From the NCBI RefSeq assembly GCF_037392515.1, contig NC_090291.1, positions 31,172,001 to 31,236,000 on the forward strand: a stretch of DNA of 64,000 nt, read 5' to 3'. The DNA comes from Haliotis asinina. Taxonomy: Eukaryota; Mollusca; Gastropoda; Lepetellida; Haliotidae. Both the position numbers and the translations under genes were made by a program. Position 1 is the stretch's first letter; each line of letters begins with the position of its first letter. A model generated the notes under the pieces. That model worked only from the letters and a program-made list of their open reading frames with translations. It searched no databases and was not told the origin of the DNA. This document shows positions 33,909 to 44,299 of the stretch, one piece after another.

Positions 33909-35057
33909 TTTAAGATATTTGACGCTGTGATTGTTCCTATAGTACGTCATGGTACAGAAGTATACGGAGCCGCAACATTATTGAATTACGAAGATGATCA
34001 GCATTAATATCAGTAAACGGTTTCCCCAAATGTGTAAAACAACAAAAAGTGCCATGGTTTGGGGAGAATGTGGAGTGTGATGGGGAATGGGTACATCCTT
34101 TCTTAATTTTTATCACAGTCATGTGATTTTCCATATCCAGTAGATAAAGACATCACGTAGATGTTGTAACACCAAGATTGTAATGCCTATAGCAACAACA
34201 TGGTCAACTCCATGCAAAATGGAAGACTAGATGTGGAGGTTATAGTCAGATAATATATGCCAATATGAATAAAAGTATAAACTTATTCTTCTCTATTTAA
34301 ATTCCCGTTTTGAAATCATATACATTGTTAGAAATACGTCGTTAAGTTAATCAGTTATGTGTTACGAATATGGGATATCTACTTATTATTAATTTTAAAA
34401 TCTAGTAACAACCATTTTGTGGTTAATATTACGGGGTGTTCAGTTTATTTCAAACATACAAAAGGAGAACGGGACAAAATTACAGAATTATACGTCCTCA
34501 AATACGCTAACATAATGTTGTTATCTATATTCAATCAATGTGGTCGTTCAGAGAAAGGTATTAAGTGTACTGTTTCAAGACAATAGCGAGCTGACACAAA
34601 ACACCAATTCTCAAATTCAAAATACCAAAACGTTCAAGAGTACGGTAAAAAAGAGAAGCATCGAAAAATAATGTGAACGGAGCACGCCCCTGGAGAACAC
34701 TTTTGACATGACTTATGATGTAACACTTGGTCTTTCGAAACAGGGTATTTCCTGTCGTCCCATGAGTTTTGAGTTGCAAGGTTCTCAAGCTGCAAAATCT
34801 ACATACCTGAACAGTTTCGAAAATGTTACAATATCTGAAGTTCCATATATATTTTACATATGCAATGCAAGAGTCTGGTAGAGCCTAAGAGTTTCAGATA
34901 TCACTGTCAAAAAGGATGTGTAATTAATACATCAGTTACATTTGTTAATGAGCCGACATGTTACGTTAGTCCTCTTATACAAAACACCTAACACAGTGTT
35001 ACTATTAATTTATTTCAGGACTGTATCAACGATTAAAGCAACAGACATACACTGACA
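33909..35057. other. AT-rich spacer, nothing recognised
   Basis: Only short chance frames. No repeat identified. Confidence 0.4.
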
Positions 35058-35232
35058 ATGCAACATATGTCATATTTGGGATTTCACTTTCTTAGTAAAG
35101 TACAAATTCTAGTACTTTTTTTTTCGGTTGAGTCCCATCCGGGATTCGAACCCGCACCCTCAGAGTCAGGCACCTAATCGCCAGCACACAAAGTCAGCCG
35201 CCTAGCCCGCTCAGCCACCACGACTTCCACTG
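35058..35232 (-). repeat. tRNA-derived SINE R4, full copy
   Basis: On the minus strand: A-box GGTGGCTGAGCGGGCTAGGC and B-box GGGTTCGAATCCCG, then tail AGTACTAGAATTTGTACTTT and ATATGTTGCA. Tail-first in plus orientation, adjoining the LINE 3' end. Confidence 0.8.
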
Positions 35233-35234
35233 AG

Positions 35235-36058
35235 CAACCACCCACCCATCTCTACATATACCTTTTCACACTTCTAAAACAGAAACTAAACAACTCATCA
35301 AATCATATACATCTACACTTAATTACACACAAAACATAAACTCAAGCAAGTCCATCTGGGTCAAATCCATCATCACAAAACCCATCACCAAAATACCTTC
35401 ATTCTCAGACACCCCTTACCTAGACACACTTATTACACGACTTATCACCGGCAACACCAACCTTAACTACAACCTACACAGACAAACCAGACACCCAGAT
35501 GGACTCTTCCCACACTGCAAAACAAAAGAAACCATATCACACATACTCACCGAATGTAAACAACAACACACCAACATCATACAACTACACAACACAATTC
35601 CACCAAAATACTACTATAACACACACCAACTACTCAACCCGGCTAACCCAAAACTCATTTTCAATGCTGTAGCAACCTTCATACTCAACTCCTCCATAGC
35701 ACACAAAATCTAAAACCGAAACCTTTCTCCACAATATCCCTCACCCACGACCGCCATTTTACCTCTCGCCTGTACCGTAAGCCACCTAACGGTCCCACAA
35801 GCCGGTGCTCGGTCGTCTTCTCCGACGTCCGCGCCCAGCCACACGCTCTCTGCCTCACTCAATCTCCCCCACCGTAAATCCGCTTGCCCCCTCCCGCAGC
35901 CTTCCAAACCCCCAGCTTAGTTTTAACCTTTTTATCCATCCAAATCTCCCCCCTCTCTTTTTAAAAAATATTTTACTATATACAAATAATATATTTGCAC
36001 CAAAAACAATATATTTTAACAACATATTTATACCAAAAACACATTTTAACACCCACCG
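35235..36058 (+). mobile_element. LINE 3' end (C-terminal pol and 3' UTR)
   Basis: 35360-35712 is open and encodes YLDTLITRLITGNTNLNYNL, then RHPDGLFPHCKTKETISHIL and TECKQ, ending AHKI-stop. This is the post-RT region of non-LTR retrotransposons (RL.TG......C..C...ET..H.L..C), with the first Cys replaced by Phe. A strikingly G-poor tail of about 340 bp follows and ends where the Penelope-like sequence begins. Confidence 0.7.
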
Positions 36059-36059
36059 C

Positions 36060-37262
36060 CATGTGCTGGTATCGGAAGGTGGATGACAGTTTTGTCGTCC
36101 TGAAATCTGACAACGACCCCCTAGAGCGGCTTAACCAACTCAACAAGCAACATCCCAGAGTCAAATTCACCATGGAGGCAGAAACCAACAACCAGATCCC
36201 ATTCCTAGACATCCTTGTATCCCGCAACCATTCCAACCAGCTTCAGACAACAGTATACCGGAAACCAACCCACACCAACCAGTATGTCCACTATCAGTCC
36301 AACCACCCTCCACGAGTCAAGTCAGGTATTATCTCCACACTTACAAGAAGAGCTAAGAACGTATGTTCTATAAAACTGCATGAGGAGATCAACCACCTGA
36401 GAGATGTTTTTGTCAACCTTAATGATTACCCACCCCAGCTACTGAACAGGAAAATTGCAGCAACTTTATCACCACCTACTACCAAACCCTCTCAGCCTGA
36501 ATCGGCTCCAATAAAGATTTCCATCCCATACATCGGCAAGCCCTCCCACCAGATCAGCAGACTTCTTAAGCAACAAGCAGGAATAGACACCACCTTCACC
36601 ACCTCTGTCACCATCAACACCCTCCTACAGGCCAATGGAAGAAAACACCCACAAGCCATAAAACCCAACCCCAAGGATGTAATCTACAAAATTGACTGCA
36701 ATTGTGGGCACTCATACATAGGAGAAACATCCAGGCCTATCGACACCAGAATCAAGGAACATCAGAAATCTACCATCAAATCGGACCAGAAATCAGCAGT
36801 GTCAGATCACATAGCGGCCCATCCCGATCACCAAATCTACTGGACTGACTACACCATCCTCTCAAAGAACCAATCAGACTTTACCAAAAGGAAAATAACT
36901 GAAGCAATCAACATCAAAAGATACCGACCCCTGATTAACAGAGACCAAGGTTACCCCATCCCCACAGCTTACGATGAGTTCATCAAACCACTCTAGTCTA
37001 CTGTACAAACAACCCACTCTGTGTACCTCACTGGCTTCCTTAGTTATCATCACTTTGTTAACTTGTATTCATACTAGGCTCTGTGCACTACTGGCTTCCA
37101 TGTTATCCTTTTACCCGTTGTCTTTATCATCACTTGTTAATTAGTTTATGTATATATATCGCCTGTTCTCTCCCTGTATCATTTACACTTTGAAAACGAT
37201 ACAAGAACCTGTATCGAAACGTCATGTTCCAGTATTAAAGAAGTTGTCATCCATATACAGTT
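36060..37262 (+). mobile_element. Penelope-like element, 5'-truncated
   Basis: The open frame 36061-36996 encodes the end of the reverse transcriptase (RKVDDSFVVL, then PFLDILVSRN and VYRKPTHTNQYVHY) and a GIY-YIG endonuclease (VIYKIDCNCGHSYIGETSRP, RIKEHQ). The linker GKPSHQISRLLKQQAGIDT lies between them. In the usual RYVDDTF motif the Tyr is Lys here. Everything upstream of the catalytic motif is missing. The 3' tail ends with CGATACAAGAACC, TGTATCGAAACGTC and a short downstream stretch. Penelope-like elements are retroelements that end in such tails. Confidence 0.85.
36061..36996 (+). pseudogene. Penelope-like RT (partial) and GIY-YIG endonuclease
   Basis: 311 codons uninterrupted to TAG. 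Roughly, residues 1-75 are RT palm/thumb, 75-210 a linker and 210-300 the GIY-YIG nuclease with Tyr, Arg (RPIDTRIKEH) and a downstream Glu (KITEAINIKRYRPLINRDQG). It lacks most of the RT and so is not functional alone. The open frame extends upstream into the LINE tail by chance. Confidence 0.85.
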
Positions 37263-37337
37263 ATCCTATAAGCACAAATCGTTGATAAGTGTTATTCTAC
37301 ATTCATTTATGCATTATTTTCCTTAAAACTGTATACT

Positions 37338-37470
37338 ACCCGTGCAGATCCGGGCTAGAAGTGATCTTCAGTATCCCACGCTTGTCGTTAGAGGCGACTA
37401 GGAAACTTAGATGACACGTCATCGGATCCCAGTTGCGTGGATTAATGCTCATACTATTGATCGCTAACTA
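37338..37470 (-). repeat. R1 repeat
   Basis: CCCGTGCAGATCCGGGCTAG, CTTGTCGTTAGAGGCGACTA and TTGCGTGGATTAATGCTCAT mark the right part in minus orientation. Confidence 0.7.
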
Positions 37471-38021
37471 TGTGTGTTTCGTTTACAAACACCCACAAAG
37501 TGAACTCTCTGTGTGTACATCATTGTACATGTAAATATTTCACCTGCCAAAAACAACAACTGAAAGCCCCCAAAACAATAGATAAATATTTCAAAGCGAT
37601 ATGTCCATTTCCATGTTTTTGTTCTTTAGTTTTACTGCCTACCAGGTTAGACCTGGACCTATCACAACCGATATCTAAATATTTCAAGTTTTGTGATCAT
37701 GACGCAGATAATAATTGAACGTCAAAACATTATTCATCAAAAGTTATCAGTAACTGCACAGCTGTTTTATTGTTAGATGTTTCGTTGTTAGTGACGCCCG
37801 TATTCTGTATTGTGGTTTGTGAATATATGATATTTTATAATCGCTAGACTAAATCAGCAACCACGATACGTTAGTGACTCTATCCATGAAGGGGGTTGAA
37901 GTACTGTAAATGATTTTCCTCCTGAGTGGGTACGTAAGCCCCAAACCTTTCAGTCAGTTTAGCTCTACTCACCTTTTTAATCGCAGAATATTTGTTCTAT
38001 AAAGGCTGAATATCTGTACAA

Positions 38022-38345
38022 TCACCAGTGGCTGCAGGGATGGTGTAACTCCAGCTAGGGACAATGCAGGTAGCCAAAGTACTGCTAGTCCCCATGGTCC
38101 TCAGCCTTCTTTTATTTTCTATTGTTGTCATTTGCAATCCTATTTCAGTGATATATGCTAGTTTTATTTCTCGTTACTGTGATATAGTAGTTGGTTTTAC
38201 TGTCTACTGTCTTTACTTGTCTGAAGCCTATTTCTGGTCTCCCCCTAAAGGGGTATTGCTAGAATATTGATAGAAGCGGTGTAAAGCACAACTCATTCAC
38301 TCACCCACTCACTCATTCACTCACTCACTCACTCACTCACCTTCT
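38022..38345 (+). repeat. Interspersed repeat R3 with (CACT)n tail
   Basis: GATGGTGTAACTCCAGCTAG and TAGTCCCCATGGTCC match 11640-11750. It ends with TATTGCTAGAATATTGATAG, GCGGTGTAAAGC and CTCACTCACTCA repeats, the common tail of the tRNA-SINEs here. Confidence 0.6.
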
Positions 38346-39194
38346 AGTAAACACATCCTATTCATACATTCGTTATACCTGAATAGATAGAATCTCATAT
38401 TCAGAGAAAGTATGTCTGTCTACGTTTGAGCCTCAAACTGGACTCACATATGGCTCTATATAGTTTGGTCCAGAATTCATTATTTACAGGCTTCATGTAC
38501 TTGGTCTGCTTAACAAACCAATCAAACAGCAGTTGCCTTTGCAGAGGTTGTCATTTTCGTTCAGAAATCATGATCTTATGCAAGAGATTGGGAAGGCAGT
38601 ATACTCCATATCCTGGTTTGTCATGAGCCATGGAAGCTAAGAATCTGGACACTTCAAAATGATTGTATTTGTCTTTGATAATGGAGAAATCCACACAAAT
38701 AGCGTACTGAGAGAAACGAACTAATGGTCTGTTCTCAACCACCAGTACTGTATTCATACGCCCAGTGTTTGCAATACTTTAATTTGCCAGTTGGCCATCA
38801 GGATTTTGTTTTACTCAAACTTACAATAACAATATAGTACACGTGCACACTGTTTCTACAAATTCAGTTAATGAACACTATGGCAGCCTTGGAAGGTTTT
38901 TTTATGTTAATGACTGGTGTTATGACGTTCCTTTGTGCAAAGTAGTGAAATACCAAGGAGTGAAACTGTAACACGTAGTAGAATGAAGAAAATAAGGAAA
39001 GATTCCATTTGAAATAGGAAAACGGATGATTTACTGAAGTGCACAACGACCTGTTAATATTTGGAACTGCTGCCCGATACAGTAACAATCGGCGCTTGGC
39101 CTCCGTGCTGCTTGTTATTTCGAACACCATATACGCCTCGTATAAACTTATCACTAAGCACTATTTTTTTCAAACATTTTACTTCACTTTCATA
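38346..39194. other. No gene recognised
   Basis: A minus-strand open frame at 38551-38757 (NRPLVRFSQYAICVDFSIIK, then KDKYNHFEVSRFLASM) has protein-like composition and could be a transposon or gene remnant; I do not recognise it. Confidence 0.3.
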
Positions 39195-39720
39195 TTTTCT
39201 TTACTTCGTCATTTAATTGCCATCCTTGTAATCTTCTACACCAGTATCTTGGATGTATCAACTAGTGCAAATATCAATACCGACGTTTGTGCAAATGAAA
39301 GGCCACAGAAATAGCAGAATAATGGGATAATCGATTGAATATGAGAGGTTTTTGGGTTTTTTTATTTGGATTTGTTTGTTATTTGTTTCGTTTTTTGTTT
39401 CTGGGTTTGTTTTTTTTCTCTTTTTGGTGTATTTTGGGTTTTTTGGGTTTTTTTTGGTTTTTTTGTTGGCTGTTAACGTTGTTTGTTCTTTAAGTTTTTT
39501 CCTTCTCCATTCAGGTTTAGAAGCATAAGTGAGTATGAAGACAGTCGACGTGATCATCACTGCTTTTAGTCTTTGAATACCAAGTTGAGGTTAAGATGCT
39601 AGTGGGTGTATCATGCCAGTAACTAAGTGAAAGTTTTCATGGCCTTTGGGTGGACCACGAATTGTAAAGGCTATTTTGTCGTAAATTCAATCATACTTTC
39701 CCATCATCCTCACGTAAAAC
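39195..39720 (+). pseudogene. Possible decayed third copy of the peptide locus
   Basis: 39210-39302 encodes LIAILVIFYTSILDVSTSAN with TTA where copies A and B have ATG; it resembles the signal peptide of A (MISILLVF...MDVTA). Further on, 39565-39690 aligns with intron 1 of copy A (31360-31480): both begin CTTTTAGT, share GTTGAGGT-AAGATGC and end TTGTAAAGGCT / CTGTAAAGGCT. No exon 2 was found. The intron homology is the firmer part. Confidence 0.35.
39345..39500 (+). repeat. T/G-rich low-complexity tract
   Basis: Long runs of T broken by GGG; no coding value. Confidence 0.9.
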
Positions 39721-40340
39721 AACAAATAGCCCATGCCTATCACTTGTCTTAATATGTGGCTCTTTATGGTGACGTTATTAACGGCGGGATCATGATGCTA
39801 TTCCAGTTACCTCCCACATCTATGGAAACCCTGTTGGCCTTCTTGGTTGAATATAAAATTGTGTATGCCTCTGTTCATTGGAATCAGAATAGTTCAACAT
39901 ATCGGAACCACATTGTCTTAATACATGTATTGATTTATTTCTCGTCGATCGAGTCTCTCGCGTGTATGTAAACGAGATACTCGTTTTATTGTCTAAACAT
40001 CAGAAAAACTTCAAAGACATTTCCGTTTTCGTTGTATTTCTAGTTTTCACTTTTACCACAAGTCTATGATGGATACTGATAACCGATGTGCACTGATTAT
40101 TCTCAAATCCATTTACAGTAGTTTGCATATATTCACTGCTGATAAAAAAAGCCTTCGAGCAATCATATTTATTACTTGAACCTGACAGGATTATGTAAAT
40201 GAAACATCATTATCACTGGACATCAAACACGTTTGTAAATACTTCATCAAATGTAATATAAAGCACAGTTATCTAACACACTAGTCAGACCTGGGCACTT
40301 GGTTGCTGAGCACTCTATAGATATTCTGTAAGTCAGTTCA

Positions 40341-40487
40341 ATGATCTCCATCATAGTCATGCTCGTGGTCATAAGTGCTGTTGGTGTTACGGCAGGGGAC
40401 AATGATGATGATAAGGGCTTTAAACTCAATGGATGTGGACGGGACTGTCCCTATGCAGGTCCATGGAGAAGGAGGATTCAAATGAAG
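40341..40487 (+). CDS. Peptide B exon 1 (signal peptide and propeptide)
   Basis: 49 codons, GTAGTA donor. Hydrophobic core then VTA|GDNDDD. It contains GCGRDCPY with two cysteines that copy A lacks. Confidence 0.68.
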
Positions 40488-41658
40488 GTAGTATGTCTTG
40501 CGCTTGTTCTCCTTCGAGTGTAAGAAGCAGCAATTACATTGAATACACGTGTTGATTCCAAATATGGAAGTAAAATGTTACCCAAGAATTGTCCCTAAAA
40601 GAATACACCGATACACAACCAAAAAAAACGCTGTTGTAGTCTACAATTAACGGAATTCAAAGCCAGTACAAATGTGAGTGAGTGTGTGTTAGTTTTACGC
40701 AATATTCCAGCAGTATCGACAGAAATGATCTTCATATAATGTACCCATGTCGGGAATCGAGCACGGACGACAATGCAAACAAAATTCCACAAAATACAAT
40801 GATGGGTATATTCATCTCTATGCAGTTCCCAGGATGTTAGATCATCACAAATTTTGGTCTTCTCGTCTGAGATGCAATGTGCGATGACAGACAACAACTC
40901 CCTTTCAATACCTGTGAAAATGATGCTGGGGAAAACTTAATTCCTCAATTATCTCTAAGGCAGATTATGCTAGAACAGGTTGCCAGACCAAAAAGCGAAC
41001 TGGGCACAAAACATGCGAGAAATTGTAAAGGATTTCGGTCAGTCAGTCAGAAAAACTCCTCTTCGTCTCTTCATTGTTGCTCTGAAACAACCAGAATTCA
41101 CTGCAAAAGTTGGTTGCACATGTATTTGTCCAGTCAAATGTGAAATCGAAACGTATGTTGATAATGACAAACGATAGTGTCGTTACAGTTTACCTACATT
41201 TTCTACTGTTAATCTGGATACATTGAGAATCTCACCTTACTGATATCAAATACGTCAGCACGAGTTAATAAAGTAAAGTGCTGATATAATTGATATCAGT
41301 AGAAACGAGGGTGAGATTCTACTTATCATCCGAATCATTCTTCATTAGTTTTCAATGTACATCTCTGAACACAGCACTGCCATTAGATTTGCAGTGCAGC
41401 GATGTCATTGTGACGTCATCAACTTCATGACGTCATTGCATTGTCAGTACATTGTGCAAACTGTACTGCCAAAACGATATCCCCTAGGAGATATCGTCTG
41501 ATCTCTCCCGTGGAACACAGTTTTGGATGACAAATTGTCATATGAACACTGCGTATTAGCACTGGCTCAACAGATGGGACAAGAGAGAATCCGTTTGTAT
41601 TGTTCATTTTCAGCTGTCATCAGACATGACCGCTGCACCAACGGGACGGCTCAGTTAG
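40341..41658 (+). CDS. Predicted small secreted peptide B (two exons, 63 aa), paralogue of A
   Basis: Exon 1 (40341-40487) encodes the signal peptide MISIIVMLVVISAVGVTA, then GDNDDDKGFKLNGCGRDC and a basic stretch (GPWRRRIQMK). Donor GTAGTA, phase 0. Exon 2 (41614-41658, acceptor GTTCATTTTCAG) reads LSSDMTAAPTGRLS and a TAG; AATAAA follows 71 nt later (41729). It is clearly related to the copy at 30976-31732 in both exons and in about 80 nt before exon 2, but it has gained two cysteines and a 1.1 kb intron, in which I see repeats, two CRE-like sites and palindromes. The same two-exon architecture in two diverged copies argues for real genes. Whether an extra exon lies in the intron (an open frame at 40980-41177 ends CTCICPVKCEIETYVDNDKR) is undecided. 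Confidence 0.6.
40676..40775 (-). repeat. tRNA-SINE R2 remnant in peptide B intron
   Basis: Tail side TTACGCAATATTCCAGCAGT, then CCCATGTCGGGAATCGAGCA, the inverse of the R2 B-box end. Confidence 0.5.
41228..41325. repeat. Hairpin-forming inverted repeat (MITE-like)
   Basis: AGAATCTCACCTTACTGATA ... GTCAGCAC is answered by GTGCTGATATAATTGATATC ... GGGTGAGATTCT; arms of about 40 bp with few mismatches and almost no loop. Confidence 0.65.
41411..41435. promoter_or_regulatory. Two perfect CRE-type palindromes (TGACGTCA)
   Basis: TGACGTCA at 41411-41418 and again at 41428-41435, in the intron of peptide B, about 190 bp before exon 2. TGACGTCA is the CREB/ATF binding sequence. Function here is inferred only. 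Confidence 0.4.
41475..41498. repeat. Near-perfect 24-bp palindrome
   Basis: ACGATATC, then CCCTAGGA, then GATATCGT. Lies between the CRE pair and exon 2 of peptide B. Confidence 0.6.
41614..41658 (+). CDS. Peptide B exon 2 (C-terminus)
   Basis: Fourteen codons and TAG. Acceptor with a short pyrimidine tract. The C-terminal PTGRLS parallels PPGKLI in copy A. Confidence 0.5.
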   Translation: MSSDMTAAPTGRLS

Positions 41659-41728
41659 AATCTCACCACTATGGGACGGAATACCAGACTTGCTGCTGAC
41701 ACTTCAATGTTCAACGTTACCTTAGCAA

Positions 41729-41734
41729 AATAAA
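41729..41734 (+). terminator. Poly(A) signal of peptide B
   Basis: AATAAA 71 nt downstream of the predicted stop, matching the spacing in copy A. Confidence 0.5.
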
Positions 41735-43340
41735 TACGTACAAAGTGCATTTTGGTCTTTTTAAGTTTTTGTTTCAGGGTTCACATCTAAAATATTCCAG
41801 CGATATTCCAGCTAGGTCAGTCGAATGTGGAGAAGACAAACCAGTCACTGGTCACAAGTAGGACCATAGTAAGTCCTCTCAATTATGTCAACTATGACCA
41901 TGCACACCCACAGAATAACCGTCCCGAAGTCTCTGAAATACCACAAATCGGCATTCTGTTTCTTATGTTGCACACACATCATGAAACAGCACAAGAGATA
42001 ATTCAAAGGTTCGTCTGATTCTTGTTTTAACATAATTATATCCCAGTTATACAACGTTGTCTAGACGTACAGCAAACAATCGGACATGAATGGTCTTTAG
42101 AGAACTCTGTGAAACAGGAGGATGTCGGTATAATCTCTGCAGCGTTGTGAATAACACCCACTGGAAACTGAATGCTCTTGATGACGCGATTATTTCAACA
42201 CCGCCAGCATATAGCTAGAATATTGATAAATACAACGTTAAAGAATAAATAAAAAATCAAACAAGTCTCAACAAACGTCTATTTGTAGGATTACTGAGAA
42301 GCTTTTACTGTATTGTCAATTCACCCTTGGGCAAAGGTTGTCTCCCAGTTGACATACACCCATTTGGCAGACAGTCGACAAACAGACGCTGAACTAGTAG
42401 GTCAGTTAGGGTAACACCTAGGGGTAAATTGGAACAGCCCACTATCTAGTCAGTAGAGTGGTATGAGCCTGAAGTAGGTCGTTACAGAGAAGTTTGTGTG
42501 TAAACTGAACCTTGCTGTGAATCAAAATTGTTTTGCTATCAGTTACTATAGAATATAGCAACGGGTTTGTCACTGAGAGGTCTGACTGTGTTCATTGACA
42601 GAAACATAATTTTCATGATTAGGAAAGCCATCTCCCAATAATAAGACAACATAAGTGAACTGAAGAAACGTTTTGTTTGAGCTCGAGACATGTAGATTTG
42701 TACACATCTGAAAACATTTTGATTTTCAGTGTAACAGAGACCTGCATTGCCATCTTGTGTACAAAACATCCCTATTCCATATCAATAATATTTAGGTGCA
42801 CATTTTTCTTCATGTGGACTTAAGACTTCAATGATGCAACAGAGTCAAATACCTGAGAGAATATTATTCCATATCTGGACTGCTGTACATGAGTCTTGTA
42901 CATGGTTAGCTAAACGCACCTACTACAGGTGGGAGTAGGTCATGCAGCAAAACGTGTGTTGTTCCATTTAGTGGAAGTTTTAGTTTCTAAATCCAGTCAT
43001 TTTAGATGTCTTTTTGACTCCAGTTAGATGCGAAGGTTAAACCCAAATCTTTCTGAAAATCACCCGTTTTTATAACGCAGTAATCTTCAAAATACAAAAT
43101 TTAAATTAATCGACCGTCTTTCAAAGTTAATAATATAGCTTCAGGTTAACGGGTAGTAGCCGTGTAGGTAACGGGTAGTAGCCAGTCTGGTCACTGAACG
43201 GTAAATGTTGTATTAATAATTCTGCAAACTGAGTGTCTGCGTAATGGGAGGACAGCTCGACGAGACCATGAACTCAGTGGGGTCTGATTGAACTATGTCC
43301 CAAATCGAGGTAACTGTGTGTCAGTGATTATTAGCGTTTT
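41735..43340. other. No gene recognised
   Basis: Short R1-tail fragments only (AATATTCCAGCGATATTCCA at 41790, CTAGAATATTGATAAATAC at 42217). Nothing else stands out. Confidence 0.4.
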
Positions 43341-43349
43341 CTAGGTGTT

Positions 43350-43420
43350 CCAGCGCACTTGGGACATGACAACACGTGCCAACCAATTCAACGAGCCTGA
43401 CCACCCCATGTTGAAGAATG
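43350..43420 (+). repeat. R1 repeat, small piece
   Basis: GACATGACAACACGTGCCAA and CGAGCCTGACCACCCC match the R1 core. Confidence 0.6.
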
Positions 43421-43534
43421 ATATTATAATTGTACATTGGGCATAACAGTGCCCCAGAACGTAGTATGCTGTGATATCCCAGAAAAAGCCACAACACTGT
43501 TACTTGTACAAGGAATCGCCCCAGTGGCACCCTT

Positions 43535-43672
43535 GGGTAGCCTAAAGGTTAAAGCGTTTGCTCGTCACGTCGCGGACCCGGGTTTGACTCCCGACATGGG
43601 TACAAAGTAAGGGACCATTTCTGGTGATTTCTTGCTTAAATATTGCTCAACGCGACGTAACCCCCACTCACT
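43535..43672 (+). repeat. tRNA-derived SINE R2
   Basis: Head GGGTAGCCTAAAGGTTAAAG and B-box GGGTTTGACTCCCG, then GGACCATTTCTGGTGATTTC and the tail GCGACGTAA CCCCCACTCACTC. The head looks tRNA-like, with a split A-box/B-box promoter for RNA polymerase III. Confidence 0.7.
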
Positions 43673-44299
43673 CGTTAGAACAGTGACATTCATCAACCCA
43701 CAAAACATCTCGGTTTAAATGGCACGACTTTAATAATTTAAGTATACGCAAGTGAAACATGATATTCATACGCTTATCATAAAGTACGAGGTATGTCTGT
43801 ATGTTTATTTCCGGTGTAATGTCGTATTCAGCAATATTCCAAAATAGTTTTGTATCTCCGGACTCAAAGCCGCAGTCACAGACCTTTCAATTTGGTGATT
43901 CAACAACAAAGAAACCCCATCTTAGGCTAGTCCGATCAGACCACGTAACTGTACGTGGCGTTTCCATGGGAAGACGTTCATAACTTACTGTGGATGCAGG
44001 ATAACATCGATGAGTTCTTCATAGGGGTAATGTGTCCCACTCCTCTTGAAAAATGAGGAACAGGTCTCTGAATAATGGAAGTATTAGAACAAAGCCTAAA
44101 GTGGCATGCGAATAGACTTAAACTGTCAGAAAATGGCCTTGAAACTGCGAATCACACACAATTCTTTTAACAACCACCACTTCTTAATACCAAATCATTT
44201 ATACATTTTCTATATACCATCCTTTCTTGCCCTTTCAGAAGTGCCTTTTCAGTTCGAATATGTTATAAATGTAGAGTAAGAAATCCTTTCTAGTTCTCT

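Noticed and set aside
38551-38757. Minus-strand 68-codon frame (YAICVDFSIIKDKYNHFEVS)
   Set aside because: Protein-like, but no splice-site context or recognised family; noted only within the spacer entry.
43535-43610. Possible genuine tRNA gene
   Set aside because: Shares its non-tRNA tail with other dispersed copies and lacks a clean cloverleaf; treated as SINE R2.
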